Shown here: positions 30,329 to 42,982 of the stretch, piece by piece
Position numbering within the stretch: position 1 is the stretch's first letter
Layout: each line of letters starts with the position of its first letter
Source: Aralia elata
Taxonomy: Eukaryota > Streptophyta > Magnoliopsida > Apiales > Araliaceae
Direction of reading: 5' to 3'
Assembly: GCA_034770075.1 (NCBI GenBank)
Contig: CM068384.1
Location: 93,026,720 to 93,090,719 of the forward strand
Length of the DNA: 64,000 nucleotides
Notes under the pieces: generated by a model
The model's database searches: none
Told to the model about the DNA's origin: nothing
The model's input: only the letters and a program-made list of their open reading frames with translations
Made by a program: the position numbers and the translations under genes

Positions 30329-33315
30329 CATCGAAAATATAAACACAATGTGTTTGATTTGAAAGAAGTTCAAAAGCTTTTGCCAACTGATGGTTCAGTA
30401 CATGAACCATGTGTTTCAACCAGTTCTGTCAGCCTTCAATGACTTAGAACAACTTTGTTCAGATATCTTATAGGCAGCCTAATCGAGATATCCTAGGAGT
30501 ACGCATACCTTCCTAATCGTGCACAACTTGCACTAAACACCAATATATTATTGATAATAACAACCCATATAGGGTGTTTTTATACTCAATGATAATAAGT
30601 TGTTCGATAAAACTTCATTTGGAAGCTTAATTATTAGTATAAATAGTTTATTCATTATTTATAACATTTTTAGAAGCTTGATATTATTTTTAAATAATTT
30701 TTAGAAACTTGGAAGTATTTTTAAATAATTTTACAAGCATAGGAATATTTTTAAATGATTTAATTATCATTTAGAATATTTTTAAAACATTTAATATGTT
30801 ATTTAAATGATTTATTTATCATTTAGAATATTTTTAGATATTTAAAATATTCTTTAAATGATTTATTTATCATTTATAATATTTTTAGAAAGATAGAATA
30901 TTATTTAAATGATTTATTTTATCATTAATAATATTTTTAGAATTTATTTTATTATTATAATAATTTAATTATTATTTATAATAATTTTCAAAACTTAATT
31001 TAATATTTAAATGATTTAATTATCATTTAAAGATATTTGTAAATACTTAATATATTATTTTAAATGATTTATTTATCATTAATAATATTTAAATATTTTA
31101 ATATTTTATTTAATTATTATATATAATAATTTTATTTACCTTAACATCATTTTTAAATAATTAATATAATTATTTAATAATTTAATATCATTTTTAAATA
31201 CTTAAAACAATTATTAAATGATTTATCATAATTATTATATATTATTTAATTAAATTAAATAATAATTCAGAATATATAAAAATATTAAAAATAATTTTTT
31301 ATAATTAAAAATGAATTTTTGGATTTATTTATTAATTATTAATAATAATTTAATATTTATTTATTATTTTATAATTTATTTAATTAATTTTTATTTTATT
31401 TTTATTGAAAATCCGTCGCTAAAGGGCTTTAGCGACTGTCTGCTTATTTTCTTAGTTTCTGGGTTTGTGCATGAATTTCGTCGCTAAAGGTGTTCTTCAT
31501 GAAGAACACTTGGTCAATGTCCAACAGTGACATTTGACCTCAAATTAATCTCAGATCGTTTGATGTTTGTTCTTGATTTTTGTTTGTTGTTATAGTGAAC
31601 ATGGTAGGGTATAACGACATGTTGAATTTCATCTCAAATTATATCATATCATGCTTTAAATTTGATGGTCAAACCAACCCGTTCATGACTGTTCTTGAGT
31701 TTCTGGGTAACCCAGAAACTCATCCAGTCATAATGGTCAACGTAGTTTGACTGCTAAATCCGTTTGATTGATTGTTTGTTTATGTGTTTTAATGATTCAA
31801 GGTTAAAGTCTATATAGCATACAACAATTCTAAACCAATAAACTACATAAAATATTTCATCTAGGCCATTTCTGGGTTGATCAAAAGTCTTGTCAGACAC
31901 TGTCAGTGTGTTCTTCATGTTTCTGGGTTACCTAGAAACAGTTTATCATGGTCGGTCAATGGGTTTTGACCATTAATAACTTTCACCCTAGAGATAATTT
32001 ATCCACTCTACAAGTCGGGCCTTAAAGATAACATGTCATACTACTGATTCATGCTTTAAAACACATCAAACAAACATTTTAAGCTGATCAAAAGATCTGA
32101 CAAAAAGGCTTGTCAGACTGTTCTTGACTGCCAAGAACAGTTTGAGTTTTTTGCTTGATTTTCACATCTAGAGGTTATGTAAACATGTTTTAACCGCCCA
32201 GATCACTAAATAACATATTAACAAGTATTCCTAAACATCTAAAACACAAAAATTTTGCAGGCTTGAAGATCAAACATAAAATTAGGGTTTGCACCTTTTT
32301 CTTCAATGTTTTTATTCCTAGCTTATGATTCTGAACTTGTGGTTGCTGGGGTTTGTTTAGCCTGGTAATATAAGTGTATAAGCTTTGAAATTTCGTAGGC
32401 TTGCATGATCAGATCTCATTCTATTTATAGTGACTTGAATTAGGGTTTCCTAGGCTTTATTTTCCCAATTTTGCCTCCAAAAATATCTAGGCTTGGGACT
32501 TGTGCTACTCAACTCTGATCTTGGGCACCTACTTGTGCTGGAGTGTGTTAAGGACAAGCTTGCACACTCCTAGCTTAATTTTCATTGGCTAGGAATTTAT
32601 TTTTGATTTATTTTACTTACTAATTAAAATTAGATTTTTGTTAATTATGTTTATAATGTTAATTTAAGTTTAGTAATACCCTAATTATGATTATACATCA
32701 TAATTAAGGTTTTACATTTCATAATTTAGGGTTATTGAACCAAATTAGGGTTTTAAGGTTTCTAATTAGGGTTTAGGGTTTTCAATTTCATAATTAGGGT
32801 TTTAATCTTCCGTTTAGGGTTTAGTTTAATCTTAATAATTCATAATTAATATTATGATTCATCATTTAAATCTTAATTACATCAATTAAGATTATTGTAC
32901 AATAATTAGGGTTTTAATTGATCAATTCGAACAATTATTACTAATTAGGGTTTTCAATTTAGGGTTTCTATTTCCGCGTAACATTTTAAACCCTATTTAA
33001 CTTATTTTAAAATTTTATCAGTTAATATAATGTTATATTAATGTCGAAGCACGACAAAGCACTTCGTCATTTCCAAGCACGACACAGCAGCTTACAAAAA
33101 TAATTTGCCGAGACGCTTTTTGGTGAATTCGCCGGAAGCACGACAAATCATTTTGTCCGATTAAGAACGACACAACTACTTGGCGAAAAAAAATTTATTT
33201 GACCTAATTGTTTAATAAAATACACAATCACATAATATCAAGTCAGAACAAGAAATTTCATTTCACAAACCCATAATTTACATTTACAAATCTTATTAGG
33301 GTTCAGAATATCACA
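30329..33315 (-). repeat. Tekay-C 3' LTR, distal end truncated
   Basis: In minus sense it starts TGTGATATTCTG at 33315. It matches the 5' LTR down to the CAATGTGTTTGATTTGAAAG region, then stops at gypsy-B. A further internal deletion lies near 30540-30600. The hairpins (31415-31436, 31490-31509, 31699-31719, 31919-31939, 32118-32140), telo-box cluster (32740-32960) and decamers (33047-33172) are all present. Confidence 0.85.
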
Positions 33316-33328
33316 TTCACCCCCACTA
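33316..33328 (-). other. Tekay-C polypurine tract
   Basis: The minus strand reads TAGTGGGGGTGAA directly before the LTR start TGTGATATTC. It is preceded by AATTTCGAGGACGAAATT, a conserved sequence at the end of many plant gypsy pol genes. Confidence 0.75.
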
Positions 33329-33362
33329 ATAAGAATTTCGTCCTCGAAATTTATAGTGCTAA

Positions 33363-36236
33363 CTAGGAAAATAAATGTGGGTAGTGATCTCGCATTTTGC
33401 TCTCGAGCTCCCACGTTGCTTCCTCAATATTCTGATTTCTCCAGATCACTTTGACTGAAGGGATCACTTTATTTCGCAAATGTTGTTCTTTCCTATCTAT
33501 GATTTCGATAGGAACTTCCTCATAAGATAAGTCTTTCTCCATTTGAATGGGCTCGAAATCGATAACGTGTTTATAATCAGGTTTGTACGGTCGTAACACG
33601 GACACATGAAACACGTTATGAATATGTTCTAGTTCAGGAGGTAGGGCTACCTCATAGGCTACCTCACTTATCCTCCTCAATATTTGAAATGGCCCAATAA
33701 ATCTCGGACTCAATTTTCCTTTCTTGCCGAAACGTATTTTTCCCTTCCACGGAGATACTTTTAAGAATACGTGACTACCGACTTCGAAATCTTGTATCTT
33801 CCTGTGTTGATCAGCATATTTCTTCTGCCGATCTGTGATACTTGTAATCTTCCCCGTATAATTTGAATTACCTCCGTGGTTTGCTGCACTATTTCGGGTC
33901 CTAGCATTTGCCGTTCCCCAACCTCGTCCCAACATAAAGGCGTCCTACATTTTCTTCCATACAAGGCTTCAAAAGGTGGCATTCCTATGCTGGCATGGTA
34001 GCTATTATTGTAGGCAAATTCTACTAAAGGTAATTGATCTTCCCAGCTTCCCTTGAAGTCCATGATGTAAAAGCGCAACATGTCTTCCAATGTTTGAATG
34101 GTTCTCTCACTCTGACCGTCAGTTTGGGGATGGTATGCTGTACTTAGTCTCAACTGAGTTCCTAAATTTTTCTGGAGACTTGTCCAAAAATTCGAAGTAA
34201 ATCGTGGATCTCGGTCTGATACTATAGAAACAGGAACTCCATGTCTAGAAATAATTTCATTGATGTAAAGTTTGGCCAATTGGTCAAGACTGAAGTTGAT
34301 TTTGATGGGTTGAAAATGAGCTGATTTGGTAAGACGATCTACAATTACCCAAATGACATTGTGACCTTTCTGTGTATTTGGGAGACCAACTACAAAATCC
34401 ATTGTAATATGCTCCCATTTCCACTCAGGAATTTCTAAGGGCTGTAATAATCCACTTGATTTCTGATGTTCAGCTTTTAACCCTTTGACACGTTAAACAT
34501 TTACTTACCCACTCTGCTATTTCTCTTTTCATGTTAGACCACCAAAAATGTTGGCTCAGGTCTTTATACATTTTTGTACTCCCTGGATGTACAACGAATT
34601 TAGAACCGTGGGCTTCATTCAGTATTTCGTCTTTTAGTTCTTGTACTGAAGGTACCCAAATTCTATTTTCGTATCTCAGTACGCCATCCGTATCCACTCT
34701 AAACTTAACATTCTTTTTATGAGTCATTTCTGTCTTATACTTCTGACATTCTGCATCCGTCTCCTGTAGTTCTTTGACTCTGTCCAATAAAGTCGAACTA
34801 GCTTCCATGACAACTAACTTCTGGGTAGAGTTGACTGGAACTCTAACCTTGATCTCAAGTTTATCAAACTCTTTGATCAGTATCTCGTTATTAGTCATCA
34901 CATTCAATTTCTCTTGGTTCTTCCTACTTAATGCATCTGCTACGACGTTGGCTTTCCCTGGATGATATAAGATCTCACAGTCGAAATCCTTTATCAACTC
35001 TAGCCACCTCCTTTGCCTCATGTTTAACTCCTTCTGTGTGAAAATATATTTTAGACTCTTGTGATCTATGTATATCTCACACTCCTTCCCGTACAAATAA
35101 TGCCTCCAAATTTTCAAGGCAAATACTACGGCGGCTAACTCAAGATCATGCGTAGGATACCTCTTCTCATAATCTTTGAGTTGTCTTGATGCATATGCAA
35201 TCACTATCCCATGTTGCATTAACACACACCCTAACCCCTTGTGTGATGCATCACTATAAACTACAAGGCCTCCTATATCATCTGGTAAAGATAATATTGG
35301 TGTCATGCTTAACCGTTTCTTCAACTCCTGGAAGCTTTCTTCACATTTGTCTATCCAGACATACTTTACCGTCTTTTGAGTCAAATTGGTTAGCGGGGTT
35401 GCTATCTTTAAAAAATCTTGTATAAAACGCCGATAATACCCTGCTAAACCGAGAAAACTTCTTACTTCTGTTGGAGTTGTTGGTTGTTCCCAATTTACAA
35501 CCGCTTCTATCTTGGCTGGATCTACCGTTATTCCATTCTTGTCAATTACATGACCCAAGAACTGGACTCGTTCCAACCAGAATTCACACTTGGAAAACTT
35601 TGCATAAAGTTGTTCCTTGCGTAATATCTCCAATACGCTTCTTAAGTGTTCAGCATACTCCTCTTTTGTTCTCGAGTATACTAAAATATCATCGATGAAC
35701 ACTACGACAAATTTGTCCAAACATGGTTTAAACACTTTGTTCATTAAGTCCATGAATGCTGTCGGCGCATTTGTTAATCCAAAAGACATCACAAGAAACT
35801 CATAATGTCCGTTAGCGTGTCCTAAACGCTGTCTTCGGCACATCTTCTTTTCTTACCTTTAATTGATGATAACCTGATCGTAGGTCGATCTTCGAAAAGT
35901 GTTCAGCCCCTTTCAACTGGTCAAACAGATCATCAATTCTTGGTAAAGGATATTTGTTCTTTATAGTTAACTTATTTAATTCTCTATAGTCGATGCATAA
36001 CCTTAACGTTCCATCCTTCTTCTTCACAAAACAACACCGGTGCTCCCCAAGGTGAAACACTGGGTTGTATGTACTTTTTGTCTAAGAGTTTCTTGTAGCT
36101 GCACAAGTAACTCCTTCAACTCTACAGGTGCCATTCTGTACGGTGCTTTGGAAACTGGTGCCGTACTAGGTGCTAGATCGATAACGAACTCGATCTCCCT
36201 ATCCGGAGGTAGACCGGGTAAGTCATCTGGAAACAC
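33363..36236 (-). pseudogene. Tekay-C pol: RT, RNase H, integrase with chromodomain
   Basis: Domains in order: LPPDREIEFVIDL and the RT start; after frame changes near 36096 and 36050, LRLCIDYRELNKLTIKNKYP and KIDLRSGYHQLK; after another near 35815-35840, VVVFIDDILVYSR with the catalytic DD; RNase H with VVYSDASHKGLG, Asp retained; linker DALSRK; integrase HHCC finger ending CLTCQ; then MDFVVGLPNTQKGHN, SDRDPRFTS and YHPQTDGQSERT (DDE); GPF-type module FIGPFQILRRI; and a C-terminal chromodomain (VKVIWRNQNIEEATWELESK) to the TAG at 33365-33363. Breaks also fall near 34480-34400 and 33850. Chromodomains direct integration to chromatin marks in this lineage. This copy is inactive. Confidence 0.9.
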
Positions 36237-36263
36237 ATCCGAAAATTCTCTAACTACAGGTAT

Positions 36264-37934
36264 TTAATCTAGCTTTACTCCTTCTTTTCGAGTATCTACT
36301 ATGTATGCCAAATAGCCTGTACAACTCTTCCTAAGCAATCTCTCTGCTTGCATTACTGTTAGACAGTGAGATCGTTTAGGTGAACAACCACCTTTGAACT
36401 CTACTTTTAACTCTGAAGCAGTCACTAGATTCACCCGTTTCCGCTGGCAGTCAATTATTGCATTATAATTCCCCAGCCAATCCATTCCTAAAATTATATC
36501 AAATTCCCCTAGTTGTATGGGAATGAGGTTCACAAGAAACTTGTGTCCCTTAATTTCTACGACACAATTCTTATATACAGTTTTGACAGGAATTTTCTCA
36601 TTGTTTGCGATTTCCACATTAAAAGGTATGTCTAAATCTTCACATGGTATTTTTAACTTCTTAGCAAAGCTATTAGACACAAATGAACAAGTAGCACCAG
36701 AGTCGAACAACACATATGCATTTAAAGTATCGATAGGGATGATACCTGTTACCACGTCTGGTGCAGCAACAACATCCCTTGTCGTCATATTAAACGTTCT
36801 TGCGGTTGGACGACCTGGACCCCCAGCTCCTGCTACTGTTGGTTTGGGGTTATTGTTTGGGACTTGGTTTCCTCCCCCAGATTGGTTTCTGTTCCTCGGG
36901 CAATTCCTAGACACATGCCCAGTTGCACCACATGTGTAACAAGTAACATTCGGGTTACCCTGACGAGTATTATCATTACTCTTTTTGGGAAAATAAGAGC
37001 AATAATGTCCCTCTTGCCCACAATGGTAACAAGTAACCACTCTCTGGCGACATAACCCTAGGTGATTCTTTCCGCATATGGCACAACGACCCACCTTATT
37101 GTTATTGTTCTGATTTCTGTTGTTGTTGTTATTTTTGTTGTAATTGTTACCCCTCCTCATAAAGTTTGTAGGAACAGTGGCATCCCACTTCCTCTTGTTA
37201 TTATTAGTACCCCCTGTACTAACTTCTCCTTTAAACTTCCCTCCTTCATTCAAACTCCTTTTCTCTTTATGAAATTTTATCAAAGCTTCATTCTCATTTT
37301 CAGCTATGATAGCTTTATCGAGAATTTCAGGAAAAGTTCTCCCTTGGAACACTGACAACTTACTACCAATTTGGGGTTTCAATCCCTCTTCGTATCTCCT
37401 AGTCTTCCTTGCATCCGTATTAACCTGATGTGGGGCAAACCTAGCTAACTCATTGAACTTAGCCGTATACTGGGATACGGTAAGCTCCCCTTGTTTCAAT
37501 TCTAGAAATTGTACCTCCATACGATCCTACATTGATTGGGGAAAGTAATTTTCGAAAAATAGTTCCTTAAATCTAGTCCAAGGAATTATACCTTCACCCG
37601 CACGAATTTTAGTAATTTCCCACCAATAGTTTGCCTCACCCTTGAGGAAAAAGGTGGCAAAGACCGTCTTTTGATCTTCACCGACATTAGTTACCACAAA
37701 AAACTTCTTTATTTCGGTAATCCAAGTTTGTGCCTCAATAGGTTCGGTGGTTCCCTTAAATTCAGGCGGTCCTACCAGTTTAAAATCTTTAAACAAAGTA
37801 TTTTGTGGATTAACTGTGGTAGGTTGATGTGGTGGATGATTTTGTAGGGCCCCTAAGAGTATATCTACCAATTATTGTGTGGGGTTTGCCTCATTAGTCT
37901 CAGTTCTAGCTTGGGTTCTCCTTCCTAATGCCAT
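36264..37934 (-). pseudogene. Tekay-C gag-protease with in-frame stops
   Basis: I place the start at ATG 37934 (MALGRRTQARTETN), in frame with the long gag frame, although a TAA at 37874-37872 follows 20 codons later and a TAG at 37529-37527 interrupts after FENYFPQSM. Gag has WWEITKIRAGEGIIPWTRF and LKQGELTVSQYTAKFNEL; CAICGKNHLGLC, CYHCGQEGHYCSYF and CYTCGATGHVSRNC are Cys/His zinc-knuckle-like motifs; the protease has LFDSGATCSFVSNSF and ILGMDWL. A TAA at 36266-36264 separates it from the RT frame, which continues in the same phase. So this region needs only stop-codon changes, unlike pol, which has indels. Confidence 0.9.
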
Positions 37935-38161
37935 GACTCTAAAATAAAGAAAAACATGTATAAATACCAGAATATGTTACACATAGAACTAACACTTTGA
38001 TTGTACAAACACAATTTGTATATAACATGCAAAATGAGTATATATTCGACTAGTGGTTTATACTACCACTAGTTAGTACAAGGAACTTTCTATTTTACAT
38101 CTCAAAAATTTGTATATTACAAACTATGAAAAACATACACTAAGTACTATACTAATCTTAC

Positions 38162-38737
38162 TCAATCACGTATTCCGTTATAAGCATCACGTATCATATG
38201 ACCAACCACCGCTCTATCGATCATATAATCATCCTTCTCCTCTTCTACCGGATACCTAAATACCCTTCGTTCTAGGCCCTCAAATGCAGTCTTACACTTC
38301 TTGTCAGCTTTATACACCTGCATTTGTGCATCCTGCTTCTCCCTCTGAATGTTCTGAAGAAGAGTCCTCAAGCGACGAGTCGTATCTCTCTCACTCTCTA
38401 GTAAGCTTGCAGTTATGCCTGCCCGAGGGTTAGCAGCCTCTAACTCTTCCGTTGAGTGCTGAACCAACCCAATAACTATCTCTTCATGCCTATCAACACG
38501 CATCATCTGCCCTGCTCCAATTTCCTCATCGGGCTCTGGATCTACCAGTTGTCCATCAATAGGGTAATTAGCATCCTCAGCCTCTAATATTTCTTGGTCA
38601 TGTAAGAGTTCTTCCTCCTCTGGATCTTCCTCTGGGTCCTCTTTTAACTCTAGCTCAGGAGTAGCCGGCTCATAATCGGGCACCCCATCAGACTCATTGT
38701 CAAATAGCCATCCTATGTGTTGATCTACTCCTGCCAT
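38162..38737 (-). CDS. Extra ORF before gag in Tekay-C, 191 aa, intact
   Basis: ATG at 38737, stop at 38164-38162, between the PBS (38894) and gag (37934), same strand. Residues about 15-75 are strongly acidic (DPEEDPEEEELLHDQE); residues about 115-165 are charged and probably helical or coiled coil (LRTLLQNIQREKQDAQMQV). No known domain, signal peptide or membrane segment is seen. It is uninterrupted although gag and pol are full of breaks. It could be an element-encoded accessory protein, a captured piece, or chance. The function is unknown. Confidence 0.55.
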   Translation of the reverse strand: MAGVDQHIGWLFDNESDGVPDYEPATPELELKEDPEEDPEEEELLHDQEILEAEDANYPIDGQLVDPEPDEEIGAGQMMRVDRHEEIVIGLVQHSTEELEAANPRAGITASLLESERDTTRRLRTLLQNIQREKQDAQMQVYKADKKCKTAFEGLERRVFRYPVEEEKDDYMIDRAVVGHMIRDAYNGIRD

Positions 38738-38893
38738 CCTACAAAAGAATTTTAATTTATTTAGTATTAACGCGGAGCAAATTTACGTATAAGATAAAGC
38801 TTTTAAGATTATTTTATGTATAATTAAGTATTTTACGGACTCAAAGACTATATCCTAAGGTATTTCCTAACTACCTTAGAGCTATAATCTACA

Positions 38894-38905
38894 GCTCTGA
38901 TACCA
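38894..38905 (-). other. Tekay-C primer binding site (tRNA-iMet)
   Basis: The minus strand reads TGGTATCAGAGC four bases after the LTR end GGGCGTCACA. This is the standard initiator-Met PBS of plant LTR elements. Confidence 0.9.
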
Positions 38906-38908
38906 ACC

Positions 38909-41900
38909 TGTGACGCCCCCAAATTCTCTACTCTCTCTGTAGCAGAATTTGTGCACACGTGGAACTATACAACTATAAATACTCAATAATATATGACTTC
39001 TATATATCCAAGGTTCATAGTATCCCATAACAGGTACTAGTTCTGGCCAGAACGTTGTCTGTGTTTGGATACCCTCACTTAGATATATAGATTTATATCT
39101 TATGAATATCTCTTTCATATCAATATTCCCTATCTATCTGACATTCACAGTATTAATGATAAGATTGTCCATAGAACTGAGGGGTGCATTTCGGTAAAGA
39201 TGGCACCTTACTGGCGCTCATTAAGTGTAACCCCAGAGCTTATAGGACTCTCAATATCATTTAGATACTCTCATTCAGATGTATAGTTCATATAGACACT
39301 GTATTTCACTTAGTACAACTATTCTAAAGAATTTAAAGATCAGAGTATAACGCATTCTATGACATAAAGGATCATAATATATTACATAACATTTAGTTCA
39401 GTTACATCATTCGTTATTACTAAGTTATTACAACAACAAGTCTTTAAAAGACTTAAAGTATTCAACAACAGAAATTAAAGCTAATAAGCATGACTTTTTT
39501 CCTTTGTTAGTCCTAGACGTCTGCCAGTGTTAGTGATATCATTTAAAGCTGCAAAAGAAGATAGGCGGCAGAGAATGAGCTAACAAATACTCAGCAAGTT
39601 CATTTGAATATGTAAAACACCATGTGTTTGATTTGAAAGATGTCAATGATGTATACTGAGGGTTCTGTACATGAACCCATATATTTTCATTTAGTTCTAT
39701 CAGTCTTTAATGACTTAGAACCATTTGAGTTTTGGATATCTGGTAGTGGGATCAGCCTCACCAATATCCTAGGAGTATGCATATCTTCCTACCATTTGTG
39801 GTCAATATATAATTGACATTTATTGGCCTTCCTATGAAGGCATTTCCATTTTCTTAGTATAAGATGTGTCTTACCAAACAATTTGGTTTGACACAACAAA
39901 TTTACGCTCGAATAAACATTATATGAATAATGAATTCATTTCTTAAGTTATGCTGAACAAGAAGCAATAACTTCACAATAATTGATAGCAAGATGTATAA
40001 TACTTGCATAATATAATGTTGAGTAAGGTTAGGACACTTGCCTTTGCGTAGCTCATTATAATTTAGTACAATCGGTCAACGTACGTAGTCTACGTATACC
40101 AATAATAAGCGTTAGCACGTATATAAATATGTATCACGCTAATTCAGACAAGTTTCATTAAGGTTCGACGTTGATTCGGTATCTCGGTCGCGTCCTTAAT
40201 CAATTAAACACATAGATTGTTCGATAAAACTTCATTTGAAAGCTTAATCATTAGTTATAAATAGTTTATTCATTATATTATAACATTTTTTAGAAGCTTG
40301 ATATTATTTTTAAATAATTTTTAGAAGCTTGGAAGTATTTTTAAATAATTTTACAAGCTTAGGAATATTTTTAAAACATTTAATATGTTATTTAAATGAT
40401 TTATTTATCATTTAGAATATTTTTAGATATTTAAAATATTCTTTAAATGATTTATTTATCATTTATAATATTTTTAGAAAGATAGAATATTATTTAAATG
40501 ATTTATTTTATCATTAATAATATTTTTAGAATTTATTTTATTATTATAATAATTTAATTATTATTTATAATAATTTTCAAAAACTTAATTTAATATTTAA
40601 ATGATTTTAATTATCATTTAAAGATATTTGAAAATACTTAATATATTATTTAAATAATTTATTTATCATTAATAATATTTAAATATTTAATATTTTTATT
40701 TTAATTATTATATACAATAATTTTATTTACCTTTAATTTCATTTTAAATAATTAAATTAATATAATTATTTAATATATTTAATATCATTTTTAAATACAT
40801 AAAACAATTATTAAATGATTTATCATAATTATTATTTATTATTTAATTAAATTAAATAATAATTCAGAATATATAAAAATATTAAAAATAATTTTTTATA
40901 ATTTAAAAATGAATTTTCGGATTTATTTATTAATTATTAATAATTATTTAATATTTATTTAATATTTTATTAATTTATATATTATTTTATAATTTATATA
41001 TTAATTTTATAATTTATTTAATTAATTTTTATTTTATTTTTATTGAAAATCCGTCGCTAAAAGGGCTTTAGCGACGGTGTGCTTATTTTTCTTAGTTTCT
41101 GGGTTTGTGCATGAATTTCGTCGCTAAAGGTGTTCTTCATGAAGAAACACTTGGTCAATGTCCAACAGTGACATTTGACCTCAAATTAATCTCAGATCGT
41201 TTGATGTTTGTTCTTGATTTTTGTTTGTTGTTATAGTCAACATGGTAGGGTATAACGACATGTTGAATTTCATCTCAAATTATATCATATCATGCTTTAA
41301 ATTTGATGGTCAAACCACCCCGTTCATGACTGTTCTTGAGTTTCTGGGTAACCCAGAAACTCATCCAGTCATAACGGTCAACGCAGTTTTGACTGACTGC
41401 TAAATCCGTTTGATTGATTGTTTGTTTATGTGTTTTAATGATTCAAGGTTAAAGTCTATATAGCATACAACAATTCTAAACCAATAAACTACATAAAATA
41501 TTTCATCTAGGCCATTTCTGGGTTGATCAAAAGTCTTGTCAGACACTGTCAGTGTGTTCTTCATGTTTCTGGGTTACCCAGAAACAGTTTATCATGGTCG
41601 GTCAATGGGTTTTGACCATTAATAACTTTCACCCTAGAGATAATTTATCCACTCTACAAGTCGGGTCTTAAAGAAAACATGGCATAATACTGATTCATGC
41701 TTTAAAAACACATCAAACAAACATTTTAAGCCGATCAAAAGATCTGACAAAAAGGGCTTATCAGACTGTTCTTGACTGCCAAGAACAGTTTGAATTTTTG
41801 GCTTGATTTTCACATCTAGAGGTTATGTAAACATGTTTTAACCGCCCAAATCACTAAATAACATATTAACAAGTATTCCTAAACATCTAAAACACAAAAA

Positions 41901-42943
41901 TTTTGTAGGCTTGAAGATCAAACATAAAATTAGGGTTTGCACCTTTATCTTCAAAGTTTTGATTCCTAGCTTCTGATTCTGAACTTGTGGTTGCTGGGGT
42001 TTGTTTAGGCTGGTAATATAAGTGTATAAGCTTTGAAATTTCGTAGGCTTGCATGATCAGATCTCATTCTATTTATAGTGACTTGAATTAGGGTTTCCTA
42101 GGCTTTATTTTCCAAATTTTGCCTCCAAAATATATCTAGGCTTGGGACTTGTGCTACTCAACTCTGATCTTGGGCACACTACTTGTGCTGGAGTGTGTCA
42201 AGCACAAGCTTGCACACTCCTAACTTAATTCTCATTGGCTTAGGAATTTATTTTTGATTTATTTTACTTACTAATTAAAATTAGATTTTTGTTAATTTAT
42301 GTTTATAATGTTAATTTAAGTTTAGTAATACCCTAATTATGATTATACATCATAATTAAGGTTTTTACATTTCATAATTTAGGGTTATTGAACCAAATTA
42401 GGGTTTTATGGTTTCTAATTAGGGTTTAGGGGTTTTCAATTTCATAATTAGGGTTTTAATTCTTCCGTTTAGGGTTTAGTTTAATCTTAATAATTCTATT
42501 AATTAATATTATGATTCATCATTTAAATCTTAATTACATCAATTAAGATTATTGTACAATAATTAGGTTTTTAATTGATCAATTTGAACAATTATTACTA
42601 ATTAGGGTTTTCAATTTAGGGTTTCTATTTCCGCGTAACATTTTAAACCCTATTTAACTTATTTTAAAATTTTATCAGTTAATATAATGTTATATTAATG
42701 TCGAAGCACGACAAAGCAGCTTACAAAAATAATTTGCCGAGACGCTTTTCGGTGAATTCGCCGGAAGCACGACAAATCATTTTGTCCGATTAAGCACGAC
42801 ACAGCTGCTTGGCGAAAAAAATTTATTTGACCTAATTGTTTAATAAAATACACAATCACATAATATCAAGTCAGAACAAGAAATTTCATTTCACAAACCC
42901 ATAATTTACATTTACAAATCTTATTAGGGTTCAGAATATCACA
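38909..42943 (-). repeat. Tekay-C 5' LTR (4035 bp)
   Basis: In plus sense TGTGACGCCC to AGAATATCACA. Same family as the solo LTR at 18973-23164. Hairpins are at 41053-41075, 41130-41150, 41340-41360, 41565-41585 and 41766-41788; telo-boxes at about 42370-42625; decamers at 42704, 42765 and 42792. One decamer has been lost by a deletion between AAGCA repeats relative to the 3' LTR. Confidence 0.9.
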
Positions 42944-42982
42944 CTAAGTAGCTTGACAAATTTTTTTTATTTGACCTAATTC
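42944..42982 (-). repeat. Small fragment of a Tekay-family LTR end
   Basis: AGTAGCTTGACAAATTTTTTTT and TTTGACCTAATT repeat, with changes, the sequence at 23025-23060 and 42800-42836. A short remnant between two elements. Confidence 0.5.

Larger units (their letters stand above)
30329..42943 (-). mobile_element. Tekay/Del-like chromovirus (Tekay-C), decayed
   Basis: Minus orientation: 5' LTR 38909-42943, PBS for tRNA-iMet, an extra ORF, gag with zinc knuckles, protease, RT, RNase H, integrase with chromodomain, PPT, and 3' LTR 30329-33315, which lacks about 1 kb of its distal end. The chromodomain, iMet PBS and LTRs of about 4 kb fit the Tekay lineage. Many stops and frameshifts are present. 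Target duplication cannot be tested because the 3' LTR is truncated; the right flank is CTAAG. Confidence 0.9.
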
